Source of the DNA: Clavaria fumosa
Taxonomy: Eukaryota; Basidiomycota; Agaricomycetes; Agaricales; Clavariaceae
NCBI GenBank assembly: GCA_951802425.1
Contig: OX637794.1
Coordinates: forward strand, 1,860,001-1,924,000
Direction of reading: 5' to 3'
DNA length: 64,000 bases
In this document: piece after piece, positions 10,123-21,310 of the stretch
Position numbering within the stretch: position 1 is the stretch's first letter
Layout: every line of letters begins with the position of its first letter
The notes under the pieces: model-generated
Databases searched by the model: none
What the model was told of the DNA's origin: nothing
The model's input: only the letters and a program-made list of their open reading frames with translations
Made by a program: the position numbers and the translations under genes

Positions 10123-13100
10123 ATGCCAATCAGTAAACGAAAAGAACATGCCCAGGAGGTTGAATTTGTTTCAATTTACAATAAACGACTGCGGAAATCC
10201 TTTTTGAAGTCTCGAAATGTCTACAAACAACCTGCTCAACCATACAACGTTCTACATAGCAAGCTTTGGTCTGGGACCTGCTCCAATGATTCCCTACTCC
10301 CCCAAACACCCCATAGCGAGGCCAAACAGACTCTGCCCTTTACATTTAATGCAGATGGTGACCCTGAGTGCATACTGGATTCTGATGCCCAACGGATTTC
10401 ACATAAGAAAAAGCAAGGAAAGGTGAGGACTCCAAGTTGTTCTCTGTATGCTGAAGTATCTGAAAATGTACACATTCAGACTCAGAATGAATTCCTTGAG
10501 GATTGGCTTCCTTTAAGAACAGCTTACCTGAGGGAAATCTTGGAATTAGAAGCTCCACCCCCTTCCAAAATTTGTCAGGTCTGCAATCAGAACACCTTCA
10601 AGTTTCGATGCCGTGATTGTTTCTATCAGCCTGCAACTTGCTCCTCATGCTGTGCCAAATCTCACATCAATATCCCATTCCATTCCATTGACGTTTGGAA
10701 TGGAGTTTGTTTCCTGCCATCTGATCTCCTACATGTTGGACTGGCGATTCACTTAGGGCATCAAGGCTCACCGTGTCCAGAATTCAAAGAGGAAGGGTAC
10801 AGGGAGAAGGATCAATGGGAGCAAGATACCAGAAATGAACCTAATTTGGATAGGCCAGGTGCAAGTCTGCTTCTAGTTGTACACTGAAATGGAGTGTGCC
10901 GACGGAGCATCTATTACTGCCAATGCTCAAATGCTCCTTCCCACCATATACAGCTGCTTCAACACCGTCTGTTTCCTGCCAGCTATACGAAACCTCAAAC
11001 AGTGTTCACATTTGAAGTCCTTGGTCACTTCCATATTGAGGCTATGGAGTGTAAAACCTCAGCAGGTGCCTTTTACTCCAAACTAAAGAGATTTACCTCT
11101 AATGCTTTCCCAGACACTGTACCAGTTAGTATCCTCCTCTCCTTTTCCCTCCATTTGTATTGACAAGCTGCTGGCATTAGGATCGATACCATGAACTAAT
11201 GAGAGTATCTCGTCAATGGCAAGACTTGACAAATAGAAAACGATTTGGTTTTGGGCACAACTTGGATAGGAAAACAGGAAATGGGGACCTAGCACTGTTT
11301 TGTCCTGCTTGCCCTCAACCTGGTATTAATCTTCCTAACAACTGGCAAAGTCAACCAGATCAGTAAGTCTTGTTTTCATTGAATGCATGTGAACCCTGAT
11401 AAAGAAATGCCAGATGGCTTTTCTGCAGATCCCTGGTTGTTGATGGAAATTTCTCAGCAGAACACTTGAAAATGTGAAGAGCAGAGAAAGATGTTAGGTT
11501 AGCAAATGGAGAGGCATATATTGTAGAGGAGGTGAATTATCAACATCACCTCTCTGAGGGCTTAGAGATTCGAGATGTAGGTGTCTAACTTGGACTGGTC
11601 ACCTGAGATTCACTCCTACAACAGAAATCAAAATGCTCAAATCACAGGGCTATAAGCCAGTCAAATGCTCACTCAAGTCACCTGGAAGCCACGGGAATAG
11701 GGGCATGTGCCTGCTCACGGCATGGGTGTTTCGTGCCACATTCTGTGGTTGATTTCCAGAAGGGCGAGCGGTGAGCTGAAAATGTCTGTATATTTTAATT
11801 TGGTTGCAAATACTTGTTGCTTTTTCTTCCAGTCACATCAACATTGACTATGCAATTTGCCAAGCTATCAAATATAGGACAGAAGGGATGACAGAGACTT
11901 TAGTCATCTATGATATCTGTTGTCAGTGGATTTGCAATTTTGACAAGAGGGTCCAGGGGAGCCAGTATCTGTCTGTGCACCCTTCAACAACAATCATACC
12001 TGCAGTGGGTAAATTTCACTTGGGGGCACACATTCGTTCCTGTTTCCCACTGTTCTCCTTGAACTTTGTTCATGGTGCTGGCCAACAAGATGGAGAGATT
12101 TTGGAGACTCTGTGGTCAAACCTGAACAAGGTCTCCAGCAGCATATGGGCCATGAGCAAGGCACATCGGCACGAAATATTAGATGACTACATGCGAGATT
12201 CAAACTGGAAGAAAACAGTGGGTATTGGTGGGTATCAAAATTTTCTAAGCGAATTTGGGATAACTGAATATGCAATCTAGTGAAGGCCCTCCTGGCGAAG
12301 TACAATGCTGCAACAGAAGGTCTTCGACAAACCAAGATTGCATTCAATGATTTGAATGAAGGGATTGGATCAGAAGCAAGAGAAGAATGGATGAATTTAG
12401 AGCAGATTGCTCTGCAAAATCGAGGGGAAGCCCTCAAAATATATGATATACAACTGGAAAAGAGTGAGTTGATATTCCTCACTTCATCACTAGAGACAGA
12501 AATCTGAAAATTTCAATATGAAGCACCAACTCTTGCAGATATCAGGCTAACTCTCTCAGCTAGGGAAAAAGAAACTGGAGTACCTTCGGGGATTACATCA
12601 TTCCTGACTCAAGGCATGGATCTGGAACATATTCAGTAAGTGACATCCAAGATGCTAAGCCTACACACATGCCAATGAGCCTCCAGATGTTCAATTGACC
12701 TAACCCGGAAGAGGAGACTCACAGCAGCTCAGAAGCAAAGCATTATTGATAAACAGAATGCACTTCAATCCAAAATTGAAAATTTCAACCAACGAGTCTA
12801 TACTGTTCTGGGAGATTTCGAGTGGGATGACCAACACCAGGAGACCATGCCAGAAGACACTGGACCTAGAGAAGAAACACAGGATGATCCTCAAGATGGT
12901 GACGTGGAAGACCTGGACATGGACGAGCAGAATTTCATACAGAACAGGCTTTGGATGCCTTCTACGTTTGGCCACGACTTCTGCTTGAAAAATGGGTGGG
13001 AAAAATTTGTGGATCAAGAAATACAGCTGCGGGTGGTACAAGCAGAGGAGTCACTTGAAGGGCTCAGACTGGCAATCGGACACAAGTTGTTGCTTTACAA

Positions 13101-13723
13101 GATACGAATTCGAAAATCCAAAACCCAGGCAAGCAAGACCAGGAGCTGCTCAGAACTCCTCCAAGTGAATGACAAGATCAAGGAGTATACTGGGAGGTAC
13201 AAGTGTGCTAGGTCTGCCTTGATAAGCCTGGGAGCACCTGCACATGTACTTGAGAAGTTTCAAGTTCTCCAAGACACGGACTTGAAAGTTAACACAGATG
13301 TGGCAGAGGAAAACCGGATTGGGCAGCGAAATGATGCATTACCCTGGTTCTGGAGGATTGGGACTGGGGGGAATGCCGGGAACCCTTTGATGAATGAAAG
13401 TGAGTTCTTCGATATGTTAGCTTCCTCATATGTTTCTATGCTGACTGAAATAAGTATTGAGGGTGAACTGGCTGAGAGCAAAGGCTCGATATGACAGGTG
13501 GGAAGAAGAGATGTTATTGGTGAGACACGAAATGACATGGGCATTGGCATGGTATTCACACCAACAAAGGGAATGGGAGAGGAGGAGAGTCTGGGCAGAA
13601 ACACAGTGCTTGCATGGTCACAGAAGCTATGCTGAGAAGCAGGCCATGGTATGGAAGTGGATGAAGGAGGCTGCATCTACTGCCTGGGGTGATATTTTGA
13701 GTCTACCACAAGTCAAATCTTAG
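10123..13723 (+). pseudogene. KDZ transposase with CxC2 cysteine cluster, broken by in-frame stops
   Basis: KDZ (Kyakuja-Dileera-Zisupton) transposases are RNase H-fold DDE enzymes expanded in basidiomycetes. The N-terminal CxC2-like cluster reads CQVCNQNTFKFRCRDC then CSSCCAKSH (about 10576-10670). The core follows: CPACPQPGINLP near 11308, SLVVDGNFSAEHLKM near 11440, ETLVIYDICCQW near 11900 with a catalytic Asp, GKFHLGAH near 12010, and GAGQQDGEILETLW near 12075 with the catalytic Glu. The C-terminal helix region VNWLRAKARYDRWEEEM ends with a stop at 13723. ATG at 10123 is the first in frame. Introns are recognisable (for example before 11430). In-frame TGA codons at about 10885, 11475 and 12505 interrupt expected coding sequence, the second where CGA would fit, so the gene is probably dead. 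Confidence 0.8.
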
Positions 13724-13834
13724 CTAGCCACATCAATTGTGGGGATACAAAGCACTGCAATTTCACCCAGACAGAAGCTCTTTTCCTGGAGTTCAGCAAC
13801 AGTGATGAAGTGACCAGTTTCTATATAAATGTAC

Positions 13835-15010
13835 CTAGGTCAACAATTGCATGTACGTATTTTGAGTTGGGTAAGTTGGTCGTGGTATCTGTAGACGGTC
13901 ATGAACAGAATCTTTCATGAAATGAGCAATGCACAATCGTTCGCCACCCTCCCAATCCATCACTTCATGCAGAAAAACTTTACCCGCAAATACAAGGACA
14001 GTTCCAGGATTGTAGGCAAATTGACCACCAAGTTCCTGGAGTGTCATGTATGCCTGCTTGTGAGTTCCAGCACTAACCAAAAGATCATAGTGAGCCAGGC
14101 AGCCTCCCTTGTCGCGATGTGCAGGAGTCTTCCTGTTCACGATGACTTCCATTGCCGTAAAGATTGAGGGCCAAAGCTGCACATTCTTGTATGTTTTTGC
14201 CATTGCCACCCCAGATTGCACTTGGTCAATGGCTGAGCTCCCAAAGTCATATTGTTCTGGTGCAACCAAGGCCATAATTGAATTGCACAGCTTCTCTGCA
14301 TGTGCGATTCCTCGAATGAAGGAGGAACCATATGCAGTCTGCAAGCTGGTCGAAGCATGCAGTTTATCACTGAGCTGTTGACATTGAGACAGTAAAACAA
14401 GGTAGTTATGTGACAGCATTACCTGTTGCTGGCCTTGCACAAACCAGCCAGGAGAGAAGGACTTGATTCCGGCACCAAAACAACCTCCGCCTTCAGGTTC
14501 AACAAATCCCGTAGTACGCCCAGCATTACCTGGCAAGTCTCTGTCCAGATGCTTGCTAATGTGCTCACACCCTCTGTTGTACTGCTCCTGTAAATTGGTT
14601 AGAAAATATGGTTCAAATTTGATTGCCTTATCTCACCACTCTAGCACTAGAAAGAATTCCAGGCAGAGCCCACAGCAAGATACGACCGTGCTTATCAATT
14701 ATTGTGCAGGGTTCCTCTTGAACACCGAGGTCTTGAGGCTGCTTGAAATACTTGCTGAATTTCACCAAGGCTGCATCGAAATTATTGCTGCGTTTGGCTA
14801 TGAGATTGATATGTTTCACACTGTCTGCAAACCGATCTATGTCCCATTCCGTTTGAACTGAATGGTCAAAGTGTTCAGCTGATTGTTGCAAGTCATTTAA
14901 GCTAACGCACTTGGGTTGAAGAGGGCATAGGCCACAGTTAGAACTACACGTTGTAGTTCTTCTTGAGTCACAGGTTGGTCATCAGCATTACTCTCGTTGC
15001 TGGAATCCAT
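13835..15010 (-). CDS. TET/JBP-family 2-oxoglutarate Fe(II) dioxygenase
   Basis: TET/JBP enzymes oxidise 5-methylcytosine (or thymine) in DNA using iron and 2-oxoglutarate. Four exons fit GT-AG rules and keep frame: 15010-14911, 14878-14637, 14587-14423 and 14374-13835, giving 348 residues with no internal stop. The iron site is visible in exon 4: H255-x-D257 in NRKTPAHRDKGG, distal H305 in AGKVFLHEV, and 2-oxoglutarate-binding R315 in GGERLCIAHF. The segment YNPGTVLVFAG is also typical of the family. The first intron is short (32 bases). The frame stays open upstream of ATG 15010 to about 15132 with a plausible basic sequence, so a 5' exon or lost start is possible. It converges on the KDZ transposase with about 110 bases between stops. 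TET/JBP genes riding with KDZ transposons are known in mushrooms; the substrate here is not shown. Confidence 0.85.
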
Positions 15011-15401
15011 GGCAACTCTCAATTCCTCAAGTTCGCCCCAAATTTTCAACCTTCCTTCAATTTTAGCTGGCTTAACAGGATTAAAAATTGATGACTTGCC
15101 TTGTCTTGAGTGGCTTTTGCATTTTATGAGTTACGTGCTTGCGTATCGTAGTGCGTAAGAGGCTCCACATGGTGCCTTTCAAAGTAGATGGCCTTGGGTG
15201 GGCATTAGACATCAACTCAGCTCAGTTAGACAATACATACGCATCACAAGGAGCATAATTGGTCCTCTTGTTTGAGCCAGATAAGTCAGTCTCTTGATGC
15301 TTCCTTTTGGCCATTGGATGAGCTGAATTCGCAAATCTATGTTAGGGGGTTTGACAGTCAACAAGGTCACATGACTCCTTTTTTTTCTATTCTTCTTTTG
15401 A

Positions 15402-15856
15402 ATCAGCATTTATATACTGCAACATTGGCAAAGACAAAGACACGGTTGTATGTATGGTACATATTTATGAGATAAAGGATGAATTGGGGACAGAGGTATG
15501 TGGCATGGGTTTGTAGGTTATATTGCCGTCATTTAGTGTGGGTCAGGCGGGTTTGTTGGGTATGATGCAGTATCGAAGAGGTTAAGGCTGGGTAGTTCTG
15601 GTGGGATAGGGGGTTTGAGCGGCTCTCCGGTTGAGGTGAATACTCCGGAGATTTGTAAGAATTTCGCGATGGCGAGTAGTCCTTTGGTACCGCTGAGCGG
15701 GATTGGCGGAGAGTGGTCGCGATGCACTTCCGATAGTATGTGTCGGTGTTCATCGTATGCTCGGCAATTATGGAATATATGGTCTATGTATCTTGTCGCT
15801 GGAGTTGTTGGGATCGTGTCTCCGCAGAGGCATTCGGGCTCGTGAGGTATTTTCAT
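15402..15856 (-). pseudogene. 5'-truncated non-LTR retrotransposon (LINE) C-terminus and 3' tail
   Basis: The minus-strand frame 15856-15533 encodes the end of a fungal LINE polyprotein: a zinc motif (CLCGDTIPTTPATRYIDHIF with C and H ligands continuing to HNC), then SEVHRDHSPPIPLSGTKG and AIAKFLQISGVFTSTGEPL. It ends in a 3' untranslated tail down to about 15402 that is repeated at 16206-16360. Strong 5' truncation is typical of target-primed insertion. Confidence 0.7.
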
Positions 15857-15989
15857 ATATTGTGATGCTATCTTATGACAGGCACACAGTACAGCATTGA
15901 TGGCAGAGGATAGTCATTTAGAGAAGTTCAATCAGAGTAGCTGGTAACAAGGCAATGTGAGAGCCAGTGTCATCTAGGCCTTTATGTTG

Positions 15990-16208
15990 GCCCTGATATA
16001 TGCATCATTAATTGATGAATGGGCCATTGAGCAATGTATTAGCCACAGTTATGTAGGCCTATATGTTCATTACTACAAATTTACAATTCGGCCAACATGC
16101 AGTCTTCGCAGGTAATACATTTTTCAGGCTGGGCCTACACATTTGCCCAATGATGTCTCTTGATCGGCCCTCACGTATGCCTCATTAATTGATGATTGGG
16201 CCGTTGAA
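15990..16208. repeat. Two related short repeats around ATTAATTGATGA
   Basis: Segments near 15991-16030 and 16170-16208 share ATGC(A/C)TCATTAATTGATGA followed by a GGGCC(A/G)TTGA word, about 180 bases apart. No gene is seen here; the interval separates two LINE tails. Confidence 0.5.
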
Positions 16209-16360
16209 TCAGCATTTATATACTGCAACATTGGCAAAGACAAAGACACGGTTGTATGTATGGTACGTATTTATGAGATAAAGGATGAATTGGGGACAGA
16301 GGTATGTGGCATGGGTTTGTAGGTTATATTGCCATCATTTAGTGTGGGTCAGGCGGTTAG
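16206..16360 (-). repeat. Second copy of the LINE 3' tail
   Basis: About 155 bases nearly identical to 15402-15556, ending in GGGTCAGGCGG on the plus strand before unrelated sequence. It is a more severely truncated copy, or a duplication, of the LINE tail. Confidence 0.75.
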
Positions 16361-16424
16361 GTCAGATATCCATGTTCCTTCATACGTGAAGGGGCAGATG
16401 CTTTACACTACTGTTGATTTATAA

Positions 16425-17977
16425 TTAGCCAGCGCCCTCCAAAAATTTCGCCTCCCAGCCAAACTTTCTCCTCAGGTGCATTGAAGATAAGTTTGTTGGT
16501 GCACTGCGGATTTCAACAAGCAAATATTCTCGCCCCAGCATTACCAGTAGATGAGACCCAGGAGCGGATGCAGCCACAAGCCTTGCACTGCACTGGGAGC
16601 TGATTTCCCCAAGGGCGAAGCTCAGGGTGAACCCACATATAACGAGCACCACGTATTTGTCCCTCTCTTGCCTGGAGATGGACGATGTCGGTGTGGCGAC
16701 AAATTGCTGATGTCGCAGGTAGGAGCCTCCGGAGACAGTCCTCCAGAGGGAATCCCTCCACCAGAACTTGCTGGGTGTAGCCAACTACAAACCCTGCCGT
16801 AAGGCAAGGTTGCAGCTCAGCGGCTGTGAATGCAATGACATCCGAAATCAAAAGGCTGGAAATTTTGATTAATTAGCAAATTGAGAGTGCTAGTTATTGT
16901 CTTACCGCTTGGTTGCTTCTGCTAGCTCTGAATAACTATGGAAGTTCTTGACTAATGTTCCACAGGACATCATCCACAATGTGACCTCTGCCCCTTTGAG
17001 GAATGTCAAGTGGGCAGAGGACGTCGAGAAACTAAGGCTTCAAATTAGCTGGAGGCAGATGCATTGTAAACAAACTCACAGGTTTGACCTGGGTGCATAA
17101 CCCAGGTGAAAGAAAGAGGTCGCCAGTGTCATCATGAGAATGATTCGTAATAAAAATTATGACACGGGGATGTTTATTTCTGTGAAAATGGTTAGTACAA
17201 TATGATATGAAACAGAAAGCTCATACTGAATCTTATGCACCAAGCTCTTCATGTACTCTGCATGCAAATTGATAAGGATGTCATTGGCAAGATCGAACAC
17301 AACCTCTTCATACTGCAACGCCTCATCTCCAAGATATGACCGCATATAGTCGGCGAGAAGTCTTGCCGGTGTTCCAGCATGATCCATTCCTTTGAGGAGA
17401 AAGTGCAAGACAAGTAGTCCCTTGTTGCTGACACGAGAATTTGCAGTCATTTGAAAATTGCCTACTACCTTGAGAGGTTGTGCAAACGCTGGTCGCAATC
17501 TTGCCATGTCAGGCTTCCCGTCGATGATGTCGAGGCCCTTTGTCAAATAGAACCCCTACAATGCAAAGATAAGAGAATGAAACAGAATAAGTAAATCAAT
17601 GCTCACATAATATGGGCTGAGGGTGGGTCCTTTGAAAGACCGAGCGTGGCAGGTGAGACACATGAACTTGAGGTGTTCGGTGTCGATCAAAGTCGGGACA
17701 GTGAGGCATTTTGTGCATAGCACCCGAGCACAGTAATCACAGACAAAAAGAAAACCACCATTAAGGCACATGTAGCAGAACTGTGGAAAAAGTTTATTGT
17801 TTTGTACCAGTGCTCAGAGCAAAGGCGAATACTCACATTTTCACCCTCACTAGCAAATTCTGGTCTAACCAGCGCTGTAGAAGTAGCTGTCGTTCTTGTG
17901 GATACAGCTGACCCTGGGACAATGCGGAGAGCGCGACCGCCGGTACTTCTCTGTGCTGTTTGTTTGTTTCGAGCCAT
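16425..17977 (-). CDS. Protein with histone H3-tail-like N-terminus fused to a PHD-like zinc finger
   Basis: The predicted protein begins MARNKQTAQRSTGGRALR. Without Met, 12 of its first 18 residues equal histone H3 (ARTKQTARKSTGGKAPRK), with Lys4 kept and Lys9 and Lys14 both Arg. Exon 1 is 17977-17837 (47 codons) and ends at GTGAGT. Exon 2 (17780-17607) encodes a PHD/RING-like cluster: FCYMCLNGGFLFVCDYCARV, LCTKCL, then FMCLTCH. Exon 3 is 17555-17227 and exon 4 is 17179-17080. These four keep frame without stops (248 residues), and exon 4 contains VIIFITNHSHDDTGDLFL. An exon near 17031 (VLCPLDIPQRGRGH) and a terminal block 16860-16425 (SDVIAFTAAELQPCLTAGF and QVLVEGFPLEDCLRRLL, then CKACGC) follow; junctions there are uncertain. 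The His/Asp motif and C-terminal block might be a caspase/CHAT-like fold, but this is weak. The start context, GCAATGG, is acceptable. Function unknown; reading or mimicking H3K4 is the obvious hypothesis. Confidence 0.7.
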
Positions 17978-18786
17978 TGCGAGGGGGATAAGCACTAAGA
18001 GAGAGTGAGGGTCATGCATATATAATGTTTTCCAGATCACCTTGACTACAACAATACAAGACTACATCTCTTGAATAGGGGAGGTTCAGTCGACAGTGGT
18101 ACCACACAACGATTAGACAGAGGGGAGAACAAGGTGTGAAGCAATAAGTTCAGACAAGAAGGAAGTTTCTATAACTACCAGGGTAGGCAAGTACAATGAT
18201 TGGACAAAGGGGGAACAAGACATGTTCAGACCAGGAAGGACTACTGTATGTGTAGTTACAAAGGCACAACAAGAATATATCCAAGGCTGGGACAAAGCAT
18301 CAAGAGAGCATGATGAGTGTTGAGAAGGGCTAATGCTCAAACGTTCTCTCGTTTACTTGTGTCTATAATAATTCTCATTCACTTGTTTATAGTTGTCCCT
18401 TTGTGTCTACCTGCTCTCCTCTCCTTGTATTTACCTACTGGTGCCGTCGTGCCCTCTTGGCATTCGTGCTATGGCCCTGTAGCAGATACTTGCGGAGACA
18501 AGACCTTGTGCATGCCTGCCACTGCCATGCTGCCACCGCTGCTCCCTTTCCCCACCCTGACGCTCTGCTTCTGCCCTGTCCCTGCTGCCACCAATGGCCC
18601 CAGTCCCCGCCATTGGTCTGTGACCACTGTTGGGGGCTTGGGCCATTGCTGCCGCATGCTGCAGCCGCAGCCGCCACCACTGTCATTGCCGCCACATACA
18701 AATGGCGTAAACTGATGAAAAACACTCCCTTCACAGGATGTGTGATGACAGCAGAGGGTGCATGGCTTCGAAGCCACTAGCCCTGC

Positions 18787-18804
18787 TTAGGGTTAGGGTT
18801 AGGG
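18787..18804 (+). repeat. Three tandem TTAGGG units
   Basis: Three perfect TTAGGG hexamers in a row. TTAGGG is the usual fungal telomere repeat, but three copies can arise by chance or by repair, and the rest of the region does not look telomeric. Confidence 0.8.
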
Positions 18805-19128
18805 CTGTAAAACTGCATAAGTTACAGTATGATTTCTTTATATCATCTTCATTTCAAAAAAAGCGTCAAGTACAAATAATTTACAAGTCTAGTGTAAAAC
18901 GTATCAAAAAGAAAACCATGTCAGGCATTTACATCAGAGGATGGGTGGCCAAATCCACCTCTGACTAGCCATTCACATCGCAATATATGCTTCATTGCAA
19001 AGAGGGCACTGCAATCTAAGCAGTGCCCCACTTCGCTGAAGCAAGAGTTCCCCCCAGTCTCAAGTAGATAAAAAAAACGGACTTACTGATTGTTGTCCAT
19101 AAGAGAGGGAATCTGTAAGAAACTGGGG

Positions 19129-19352
19129 TGGGAGGACGCTAACCACATGGCGGCTAGCAGTCCATCCCGGAGCCCATACAGCAACCCCAAGGTATGAGTG
19201 GGGTGAGAGGACGCTAACCACATGGCGGCTAGCAGTCCATCCCGGAGCCCATACGGCAACCCCAAGGTATGAGTGGGGTGAGAGGACGCTAACCACATGG
19301 CGGCTAGCAGTCCATCTCAGAGCCCATACGGCAACCCCAGGGTATGAGCACA
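19129..19352. repeat. Three tandem copies of a 75-bp unit
   Basis: Units starting near 19132, 19207 and 19282 share GAGGACGCTAACCACATGGC, then AGCAGTCCATC and CCCATACGGCAACCCC. They differ by only a few bases. A minus-strand frame runs through them with a repeating 25-residue peptide, but 75 is a multiple of three, so this proves nothing. Confidence 0.85.
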
Positions 19353-19670
19353 AGCAAGGCAAAATCACTTACAATGATGAGGGGTTGGGGGAGGTCGTCT
19401 GCATAATAGACGACACTCACATCCTTGGCCCAATTGGCCACCCCAGGTGGGTATGAATGAGGGTTGGTTGGGGCCGGCTCGCATCTAAGCTGCCACCAAA
19501 CCAAAAGGCCCATACGGCCACCCTCTTCACATAAAATTCTGAAAAACCACATCAATGAGCACCACATTGACCAATAATGAGTCGCATTGGAATACACGCA
19601 CCTCTGCAGGTGTCGAGCTAAGAGACACCTGATGACAGACAAGGGCAGCATTCCCTGTGTGGCACTGCAG

Positions 19671-21130
19671 TGTTAGGGCCTGTCCCATCTCGATAGTAGT
19701 GTTGGGGATCGACTTGTTGGTGACCTATGCTGGAAACTCACTAAGACCAATCAACTGTTGAGCACAGTCGAGAATGCTCGGTCCCGGAAGGTCGTGAAGA
19801 CATCTGAGAAGATGTAAGAGCGAAGAAAGACAAGTATAGAGGAGGAAGACGTCATTGGGAAGGTCGCGAAATCGGTAAACGAAGCGTAAAGGAGGTAATT
19901 GACGAGGAGGGGGGAAATGGGCGACGCTGAGAGGGTCGCGAAGTCGACCGACGAAGCGTGAAGAAAGGAATAGACGAGGTGGGAGAAAGTGACAACGCTG
20001 AGAAGGTCGCGAGGTTGACTGACGAAGTGTAGAGAAGGAAAAAGACAAGGTGAAAGAAATAGACAATGTTGGAAGGGTCGCGGTGGTCGCGATGGTGTTG
20101 AGAAATGTGTCGGTGAAGGCGATGACTTTGCCAACCAACAGGTGAACCTGTAGGGTTCCAAGATCAGTACCAAGATGAATAATAAAGAATACTTAGATTG
20201 CGCGAGTTGTAGGAGCGCAGAGGGTGAGTTAGAACAGAGTAGAGTGTGTTTTGGCGATCTTGTGGTCACCAAGAGAGACAAGACCTATCAATCGCGATGG
20301 TTCCAAGCTCAAAGGGCGTACTAGCCTCAAGCTTAAACCAATGTGCATCAATATCAAGTCTGGAGTACCATAAGTACATGCGAGACCTTATATACGTACG
20401 TACAGAGAGTATAATGAAAAAGGGAAAGTACAGAGGTCGCCAGGCGACAAGACTATAGTAGTACGGGGTATGTTTAGTCGTAAAGTGACTAGGCGCGTGT
20501 TCTACTAAGGTCACGAGGGGTTAGGTATGCATAGGTAAGGTCACGAAGATGACCTGTCACGGGTCGCAACCTAGTTAAATAAGTATATACGTCACTATAA
20601 CTACGGAGGGATTCTCGGATCATAAGTAATGTAATTATAGACAACTGAGGAGAAGAAGGGACGCATATTTGAAGTGTTCATACAGCTGACCATTGGTGGC
20701 GCGTTTGAGTGTTAAGGTCGCGAGATCATAAGAGCGATCACGTGGGTGACGCTAGTGATGCAGGTGACCTATGGGCGGGTAGTCATGTGAGTAATGCTGG
20801 TAACGTATTGGCGCTGGCAGTGGTAGCGCCGGGGGTGCCACGTGGCAAGTCACGTGCTGGTGGAAGTAGACGCGTATCGGTGTGTCGCACGTAGAATTGG
20901 TGGGTCCGGGTGAAGTATGCGCGTAGTGTGAAGTAATAGGAAGCATCGCGAGTACAGCATGGTGGTCGCGAGTGTCGTGTGAGCGCGGGGGAGGTTGGAG
21001 AGGCTTCCGGAAGGAGACAACGGGTCCCGGAAGTGTGTAGAGGGACTCGCGAGGTTGTAGAGGGTCGTCGGGAAGCTCGTGGATGTGGGTGAAGTCGACT
21101 TGGGCAAGGAAAAATGAATGGGTCCTGACA
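19671..21130 (-). repeat. 3' LTR of element C
   Basis: 1460 bases, from TGTTAGGGCC to GGTCCTGACA on the plus strand. Followed at 21131 by TTACCCCCCC, the complement of the polypurine tract. It is about 27 bases shorter than the partner LTR, which carries an extra GTAACGCTGGTAA-type unit near 51277. Confidence 0.9.
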
Positions 21131-21310
21131 TTACCCCCCCTTCAAGCCTCGAGCCCTGCGAGAGTGGAGGTCACGTGATGATTAGTCAGCGCGATGTTTG
21201 TTGATCAAGTCACAACACCCGAAATTTTTCTCTAAGTCCAACCACCATGGTCTCTGCTTAGGTTAGGTTAAACCGAAACCAACAAGGACGAGAACGAGGT
21301 CGCACGCGAA

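Larger units (their letters stand above)
17978..19670. other. No gene recognised; simple and tandem repeats
   Basis: Frames at 18317-18780 are low-complexity (Pro, Leu, Ala and His rich) on both strands and lack any domain. The stretch contains a short telomere-like run at 18787 and three 75-base repeats at 19129-19352. The segment 19304-19651 has an open minus frame with no recognised family. Confidence 0.4.

Noticed and set aside
7411..15142. Shared word TTACGTGCTTGC at 7415, 7492 and 15131 as KDZ element ends
   Set aside because: Only 12 bases, in direct not inverted orientation, with no matching target duplication found.
18317..18780. Pro/Ala/His-rich frames as a gene
   Set aside because: Open on both strands because of CCN/GCN composition; no domain, splice pattern or homologous copy.
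18787..18804. TTAGGG x3 as evidence of a chromosome end or telomere fusion
   Set aside because: Only three units, no degenerate array around them and no subtelomeric genes recognised; chance or repair is enough.
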